From: an uncultured Lachnospiraceae bacterium
GTDB taxonomy: Bacteria > Bacillota > Clostridia > Lachnospirales > Lachnospiraceae
NCBI GenBank assembly: GCA_949076555.1
Contig: CARUOB010000044.1
Location: 1 to 27,763 of the forward strand
DNA length: 27,763 bases
Direction of reading: 5' to 3'
Part shown: piece by piece, positions 23,453 to 27,763 of the stretch
How the letters are laid out: every line of letters begins with the position of its first letter
Numbering within the stretch: the stretch's first letter is position 1
Notes under the pieces: generated by a model
The model's input: only the letters and a program-made list of their open reading frames with translations
Told to the model about the DNA's origin: nothing
Database searches by the model: none
Made by a program: the position numbers and the translations under genes

Positions 23453-23838
23453 TCGTCTCGCCCGTCTTCTTTTTCCAGGATTCTTTCTTTCTGTATTTTT
23501 GCGAGTACATCCCTAAAAGTGGATGCACTACCTAAAGACCCCTCGGGAAAGCTTAAATCCTCCTCGGGAATCTCTGATAACATTGTAACAGTATCTTTGC
23601 AGACTGCAACTGCCAAATACTTCCGTCCGATCCGAACAATCTGCACGTACTTATTATTTGACAGCCGGAGCGACTCAATCAGCTCCATGTTCGCGCCCAC
23701 AGACCTGCTCTTCTGGTAACCCCCGATCCATCTGGTCACAAGGGCGGTGATCGCCAGCACAAACACAAACAGCAGCAATACCGTCATAAACTGCACATAG
23801 GAGTCAGTCCTGTCTGATAATGCAGCGGTAAGAAGCAT
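23449..23838 (-). CDS. fliO: Flagellar biosynthesis protein FliO (FliZ-like)
   Basis: FliO is a small membrane protein that helps assemble the FliP ring of the export gate. Here it is 129 aa: a short outer N-terminus, one transmembrane helix at about residues 18-36, a basic stop-transfer patch, and a cytoplasmic domain with the family pattern IESLRLSNNKYVQIVRIGRKYLAVAV (given here only as a guide to residues 52-77). It starts at ATG 23838 overlapping the cheY stop by one base, and its stop overlaps the fliP start by 4 bases (ATGA). Both point to coupled translation. The family is weakly conserved; the location makes the call firm. Confidence 0.9.
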   Translation of the reverse strand: MLLTAALSDRTDSYVQFMTVLLLFVFVLAITALVTRWIGGYQKSRSVGANMELIESLRLSNNKYVQIVRIGRKYLAVAVCKDTVTMLSEIPEEDLSFPEGSLGSASTFRDVLAKIQKERILEKEDGRDE

Positions 23839-24200
23839 TATCCGACAACCTTCTTCACAGCCTCTAAGACACGGTCAGCCTGGAAAGGTTTTACGATGAA
23901 ATCCTTGGCGCCGGACTGAATGGATTCGATAACCATTGCCTGCTGACCCATGGCGGAACACATAATAACCATAGCGCCGGGATCGCCCTCTTTAATCTTC
24001 TTGAGAGCCTGGATACCATCCATCTCAGGCATCGTGATGTCCATCAGCACAAGATCGGGTTTCAGCTCGTTGTACTTCTCAACCGCTTTTGCGCCGTTCT
24101 CAGCCTCTCCTGCCACGTTATAGCCATTCTTTGTCAGGATGTCCTTGATCATCATTCGCATAAACGCTGCATCATCACATACTAAAATATTTTTTGCCAT
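23838..24200 (-). CDS. cheY: Chemotaxis response regulator CheY
   Basis: CheY carries the phosphoryl signal from CheA to FliM/FliY. It is a stand-alone 120-aa receiver domain. The acidic pocket is Asp9/Asp10, the phosphorylated residue is Asp54 (in LVLMDITMPEMDG), the switch Ser is Ser82 (MCSAMG) and the conserved Lys is Lys104 (VKPF). The position between fliY and fliO is the same as in the B. subtilis fla/che operon, which supports CheY rather than another single-domain regulator. The stop overlaps the fliO start by one base (TAATG). Confidence 0.96.
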   Translation of the reverse strand: MAKNILVCDDAAFMRMMIKDILTKNGYNVAGEAENGAKAVEKYNELKPDLVLMDITMPEMDGIQALKKIKEGDPGAMVIMCSAMGQQAMVIESIQSGAKDFIVKPFQADRVLEAVKKVVG

Positions 24201-24220
24201 CTCTCTTCTCCTATCACATA

Positions 24221-25426
24221 TTATTTGATAATTTCGGTTACCCGAATACCAAAGCTTTCCTCAATAACTACTACTTCACCTTTTGCTACGAACTTGCCGT
24301 TGACCAGAATATCAATCGGTTCACCGGCAATCTTATCCAGTTCAATGATCGTGCCCGGTGCAAATTCCAGAATCTCCGAAATGGACTTGGATGTTCTGCC
24401 CAGCTCTACCGTTACTTCCAACGGCACATCCTTGATCAGTTCGATATTTTCCTGACTCTGCAGCGGGTTGAAATCGCTGGCGAAACTCTGGAACTGAACA
24501 GGCTGCACATTCATATTAGGCTGCGGCATCATTTGGGGCATCATCTGCATCTGCGGCATCATCTGGGGCATTCCCATCTGTGGCATTCCCATCTGCATCT
24601 GGCTCATATCCATCTGCGGCATCTGCTGCTGCGGCATTGGTTGCGGTGCAGGAGCCGGCGCTGGCGCCGCTGGTGCAGGTGCGGGAGCCGCGGCAGGTGC
24701 AGGTGTCTCATCGCCACCCTGGCTGGTAATGAAGGTATCATAAATTTCCTTCGCGAACTCCACTGGGTACAACTGCATAATCGTGGAATCCACCAGCTCG
24801 TCAATCTGCATCCTGAAGGAAATCTTTACGAAAGTGCCGCTCAGGAACTCTGCGATATCGCCGCCTGACTTAAACGCCGTCAGGTCTACCAGACTTGCCT
24901 CCGGCGGGCTGATATCAATCATCTTTCCGAGCATGGTAGAAAGTGACGTGGCAGAGGAACCCATCATCTGGTTCATCGCCTCTGAGATCGCGGAGAGATG
25001 CAGCTCTCCCAACTCCCCGTCCGTATTGCTGCCATCACCGCCCATCATCAGGTCGGTAATGATCTTTACATCATGCTCCTTTAAGATCAGGATATTCGAT
25101 CCATCCAGTCCCTGGGTATATTTAATCAGAATAAATACGCAGGGCTTTTCATAATCTTCCAGCACATTCTTCCAAGTTGCCATCTTAACCACAGGCGTCG
25201 TAATATTGACCTTGCGGTTTACAATGGAGAACAGGGTGGTAGCAGATGCGCCCATGCTGATATTGGCAACTTCGCCGACAGCGTCCTTCTCGATATCCGA
25301 CAGAAGCGAATCATCCGCTTCATCTCCGTCGAAACCTGCGGTACTTTCATCCGCGGCATCCCCGGAAGAATCGTCTGTACCATTCAAAAGCGCATTTATT
25401 TCATCCTGTGATAACATTCCGTCCAT
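24221..25426 (-). CDS. fliY: Flagellar switch protein FliY (CheC-like phosphatase plus FliN domain)
   Basis: FliY replaces FliN in many Bacillota; it is part of the C-ring and removes phosphate from CheY-P. Residues 5-16 (LSQDEINALLNG) resemble the CheY-binding peptide of FliM. The middle domain carries two CheC-type active centres, each with the Glu and Asn of the E-x-x-N pattern: near residue 52 (EVAN) and near 149 (EAMN), which predicts an active phosphatase. The C-terminal FliN/SpoA domain spans about residues 326-401. Between them lies an unusual low-complexity linker, Pro/Ala-rich at 242-262 and Met/Gln/Pro-rich at 263-305. It is 401 aa, starts at ATG 25426, and is followed by cheY after 20 bases. 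Confidence 0.96.
   Translation of the reverse strand: MDGMLSQDEINALLNGTDDSSGDAADESTAGFDGDEADDSLLSDIEKDAVGEVANISMGASATTLFSIVNRKVNITTPVVKMATWKNVLEDYEKPCVFILIKYTQGLDGSNILILKEHDVKIITDLMMGGDGSNTDGELGELHLSAISEAMNQMMGSSATSLSTMLGKMIDISPPEASLVDLTAFKSGGDIAEFLSGTFVKISFRMQIDELVDSTIMQLYPVEFAKEIYDTFITSQGGDETPAPAAAPAPAPAAPAPAPAPQPMPQQQMPQMDMSQMQMGMPQMGMPQMMPQMQMMPQMMPQPNMNVQPVQFQSFASDFNPLQSQENIELIKDVPLEVTVELGRTSKSISEILEFAPGTIIELDKIAGEPIDILVNGKFVAKGEVVVIEESFGIRVTEIIK
24512..24640 (-). repeat. Tandem Met-Pro-Gln coding repeat in fliY
   Basis: This stretch encodes FliY residues 263-305, a degenerate tandem of MPQM/MGMPQM/MMPQ units with 17 methionines in 42 residues. On the plus strand it reads as repeated blocks such as CATCTGCGGCAT and GGCATTCCCATCTG. 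Slipped-strand copy-number change is likely in such a sequence. Confidence 0.85.
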
Positions 25427-25432
25427 GCTTCT

Positions 25433-26413
25433 TTACTCCCCCTCTCTGATCACCGAAGTGACTCTCACAGCGTTCTTCTCCCGGCTGGTTCCCGGAAGTG
25501 CGGTGAATTTTCTGATATTACCCACATACACCGTAAGATCCTGTTCTACCTCGGTATCTAATCGTATAATGTCTCCGATCTGCAGATTTACAAAATCGGT
25601 GACCGATATGCTCGTCTTTCCCAGCACCGCTTTGACAGGAACATCCACTCTCTTGATAAGAGCTTCGATATACTCCTCGAAGTCCTCGTCTCCCTGCTCC
25701 TGCAGATTTGCGTACCAGTACTTCGTATTGAGCTTATCCATGACGCTCTCCAACGTAAAGAAGGGGAGACATACATTCATAAATCCTTCCACTTCACCGA
25801 TCTTCATATTCAAGGTGACAATGGCAATCATATCGCTCGGCGCAATGATCTGCGCAAACTGGGAATTGGTCTCAATTCTCTCCATCATAGGATTGATATC
25901 CACCACATTCTTCCAGGGCTCTCGCATAAGCTGCATGCAGACTACCATCATTTTCTCTATGATCGTCATTTCAATCTCGGTGAACTCCCTGCCTTTTTCA
26001 AGCGGATCACCGGCCCCACCCAGCATCCGGTCTATCATGGTAAATCCCAACTGGGACGCCAGCTCAATCAGAATCATTCCTCCCAGCGGATGAAAATTGA
26101 CTACCCCCAAAATAACCGGATTGGAAAGGGAGTTTGAAAACTCCGAAAAAATAACCGTTTCGGAACTGGTAACCGATACCTGTATATTCTTTCGCAGGTA
26201 TACCTGCATGCTCGTGGAGAGCAGCCGTCCGTAATGCTCGTATATAATTTCCAATGTACGCAGATGTTCTCTCGAGAACTTGGTCGGACGTTTAAAGTCG
26301 TAGTCCTTAATCTGTTTATCATCCGCGCCATTCAGTTCATCCGTGTCAAGCTCACCGCTGCTCAGGGCGGCAAGCAAATTATCTATCTCGCTCTGTGATA
26401 GTACCTCACCCAC
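25433..26413 (-). CDS. fliM: Flagellar motor switch protein FliM
   Basis: FliM is the C-ring protein that receives CheY-P and passes the direction signal to FliG. The 326-aa protein begins with the CheY-binding peptide LSQSEIDNLLAAL (residues 5-17), followed by a linker, a CheC-like middle domain (about residues 45-230) and a C-terminal SpoA/FliN-like domain (about 245-326). The start is GTG at 26413, decided by a strong GGAGGTG at 26421-26427 with 7 bases of spacing. It follows fliL by 40 bases and precedes fliY by 6. Length and motifs are ordinary for the family. Confidence 0.97.
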   Translation of the reverse strand: MGEVLSQSEIDNLLAALSSGELDTDELNGADDKQIKDYDFKRPTKFSREHLRTLEIIYEHYGRLLSTSMQVYLRKNIQVSVTSSETVIFSEFSNSLSNPVILGVVNFHPLGGMILIELASQLGFTMIDRMLGGAGDPLEKGREFTEIEMTIIEKMMVVCMQLMREPWKNVVDINPMMERIETNSQFAQIIAPSDMIAIVTLNMKIGEVEGFMNVCLPFFTLESVMDKLNTKYWYANLQEQGDEDFEEYIEALIKRVDVPVKAVLGKTSISVTDFVNLQIGDIIRLDTEVEQDLTVYVGNIRKFTALPGTSREKNAVRVTSVIREGE

Positions 26414-26453
26414 GAAAGTTCACCTCCTGTGGCAGTGTCATTTAGTCTAAGTA

Positions 26454-26978
26454 CTATCCAAACATGATGTCGCCAAAGGACACGTTATAGATAAACTTGG
26501 AATCAAACATGGTTTGTATTCTACCGATAATTTCTTTCTTAATCGCTTCCTGATTATTACGCGCTTCCTCTGTCGTATACTGGGCAAAAACGCTATTGAT
26601 CTCATCCTTGATCAGGCCTTCCATGGCAGCCAGATTCTCAGCAGAGCCATACTCCTTATAGCCGTCGGCCTTTTTGTTGATGGAAAGGGTAATGGAAACG
26701 ATGCAGTAGTGATCCTTGTCATCCCCCTCGTCCTTCTTCAGCGGAATCGTCATATTCTCAGCAAAAGAATAGGTTTCGGTATCAGCCATGGAGACAACTT
26801 CCTCCCCTCCGCCCTCCGTGCCTGACGCCAACTCCAGATTCAGAGCCGTAGCGATGTTGTCAACCAGCGCGGCAGTCTTCTTAGAAGCGCCCGTCACACT
26901 GAACATCATTATGGCGGTCAATACAATGTTTACAATCAACAACGCCAGAATAATAACGGAAATCAGATTCTTTTTCAT
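26454..26978 (-). CDS. fliL: Flagellar basal body-associated protein FliL
   Basis: FliL is a single-pass inner-membrane protein that surrounds or supports the stator near the MS ring. Here it is 174 aa: a short cytoplasmic N-terminus, one hydrophobic helix at about residues 6-28 (rich in Ile/Val/Leu), a Glu/Gly-rich linker, and a C-terminal domain from about residue 70 that contains the family-typical run ending in IMFG. The call rests on size, topology and the motB-fliL-fliM order. The ATG at 26978 is preceded by AAGGAG 12 bases upstream, somewhat distant. FliL sequences diverge strongly, so the neighbours carry much of the weight. Confidence 0.9.
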   Translation of the reverse strand: MKKNLISVIILALLIVNIVLTAIMMFSVTGASKKTAALVDNIATALNLELASGTEGGGEEVVSMADTETYSFAENMTIPLKKDEGDDKDHYCIVSITLSINKKADGYKEYGSAENLAAMEGLIKDEINSVFAQYTTEEARNNQEAIKKEIIGRIQTMFDSKFIYNVSFGDIMFG

Positions 26979-27010
26979 AATCTTCGTCTTCTCCTTCTAC
27001 ACTTATCTTC

Positions 27011-27763
27011 TTAATAAGAACTGAGAGAATTATATATTTTAATCTCAACTCTTCTGTTCTTCGCCCTTCCCTCAGGCGTGGCATTGTCCGCCACCGGAAG
27101 ATATTCCCCACGGCCCGCATGTTTGACGTTCGCCGGGTTCAGATTTGTGATCGAGAGGATATAGTCAAATACCGATAACGCACGCCCCGAACTCAATTCG
27201 TTGTTGTTGGAATACTTAGCGCCCGACATGGGAACATTATCTGTATGTCCCTCAATCTCAATCGTACCTTCCGCATAGCGTTCCAAAATCAGTCCCACCT
27301 GATCCAGAACCGGTTTGGCTTCCTCCTTCAAAAGCGTGCTCCCCGAATCAAAAAGCAGGGAACCTTTCAGGGTAAGCTGGACAAACTGTGCGGTAAACTG
27401 TACCTCCACCTCATCCGCCATATCCCTCTCGTCGACCGCCTCCTGTACCTTCTCGGCAAGCGTTTCGGATTCCTCCATCTGCGCTTCCTCAAGCTGCTCT
27501 TTTGCGGCAGCCGCGCCATCGGCTACATCCTCGGATATAATTTCACCGTCGTCCATCTTTCCGGTGCTGTTTATAAATTCATCCAGCTCGTTGAGCTGGC
27601 TGACGCCGTTACTGATCAGCATACCGTCTCCGATCGCCTGCGCACCCCCTTCAAACACGGAAAACATCTGATTAAAGGAAGCCACAACCTTTTCCTGCTT
27701 CACCTCGTCGACCGTAGACATCGAGAACAACAACACGAAAAAGCACAACAGAAGGTTCATCAG
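27011..27763 (-). CDS. motB: Flagellar stator protein MotB (5' end cut by window)
   Basis: MotB anchors the stator to peptidoglycan and, with MotA, forms the ion channel that drives the motor. The gene runs off the right edge: the first complete codon here is a Leu followed by MNLLLCFFVLLFSMS, which is the C-terminal half of the single transmembrane helix. The essential channel Asp of the usual Asp-Leu-Met-Asn motif lies just outside the window. A flexible acidic stretch follows. The C-terminal OmpA/MotB peptidoglycan-binding domain shows LLFDSGSTLLKEEAKPVLD, IEIEGHTDN and GRAKNRRVEI. It ends 32 bases before fliL. An ATG at 27760 is in frame but is internal to the membrane helix, so it is not the start. 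Confidence 0.96.
   Translation of the reverse strand: MMNLLLCFFVLLFSMSTVDEVKQEKVVASFNQMFSVFEGGAQAIGDGMLISNGVSQLNELDEFINSTGKMDDGEIISEDVADGAAAAKEQLEEAQMEESETLAEKVQEAVDERDMADEVEVQFTAQFVQLTLKGSLLFDSGSTLLKEEAKPVLDQVGLILERYAEGTIEIEGHTDNVPMSGAKYSNNNELSSGRALSVFDYILSITNLNPANVKHAGRGEYLPVADNATPEGRAKNRRVEIKIYNSLSSY

Overview
The window is the 3' two-thirds of a very long flagellar and chemotaxis (fla/che) operon, read entirely on the minus strand (from base 27763 down to about 2800). It is followed by the ribosomal rpsB-tsf operon and, at the low-coordinate edge, by an AT-rich patch carrying a broken BrnT/BrnA-type toxin-antitoxin pair. The gene order fliL-fliM-fliY-cheY-fliOPQR-flhB-flhA-flhF-flhG ... 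cheB-cheA-cheW-cheC-cheD-fliA ... rpsB-tsf is the Gram-positive (Bacillota) arrangement known from Bacillus subtilis. The protein sequences and the lineage-type extra genes suggest a motile clostridial bacterium, probably of the Lachnospiraceae. The species cannot be named from the sequence alone. There is no tRNA, rRNA, CRISPR array, insertion sequence or phage gene, and no plus-strand gene that I can support.

Layout in transcription order (right to left). 27763-26454: motB (5' end outside the window) and fliL, stator and basal-body genes. 26413-23838: fliM, fliY and cheY, the switch complex and its signal. 23838-18210: fliO, fliP, fliQ, fliR, flhB and flhA, the flagellar export gate. 18210-16083: flhF and flhG, GTPase/ATPase control of flagellar site and number. 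16051-15326: a PilZ (YcgR-like) c-di-GMP receptor. 15308-10385: cheB, cheA, cheW, cheC and cheD. 10314-5013: a small membrane protein, sigma factor fliA, fapA, a 105-aa unknown, a candidate 49-codon ORF, a SwrB-like (DUF6115-like) coiled-coil membrane protein and a short YceG-like protein. 4980-2896: a dCache chemoreceptor. An intrinsic terminator at 2802-2827 closes the operon. 2607-865: rpsB and tsf, with their own predicted promoter and a strong terminator at 734-777. 687-198: promoter, frameshifted brnT and intact brnA. 190-66: clustered G5/C5 repeats.

The genes form one machine. FliM/FliY build the C-ring, FliOPQR-FlhB-FlhA export the rod, hook and filament, and MotB/FliL drive rotation. 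CheA-CheW-receptor signalling sets CheY phosphorylation, which FliY and CheC remove. CheB and CheD adjust the receptors, PilZ adds c-di-GMP control, and FliA switches on late genes. Tight spacing is the rule (TAATG, ATGA and TTGA overlaps), so translational coupling is likely throughout.

Most of the window is canonical. The parts worth a second look are the poorly characterised genes around fliA (130 aa, 105 aa, SwrB-like, YceG-like, candidate Cys-rich ORF), the 17-methionine linker in FliY, the long pre-core region of FliP, the rpsB promoter whose -35 lies inside the preceding terminator, the duplicated end of tsf, and the decayed toxin gene beside the G5 repeats.
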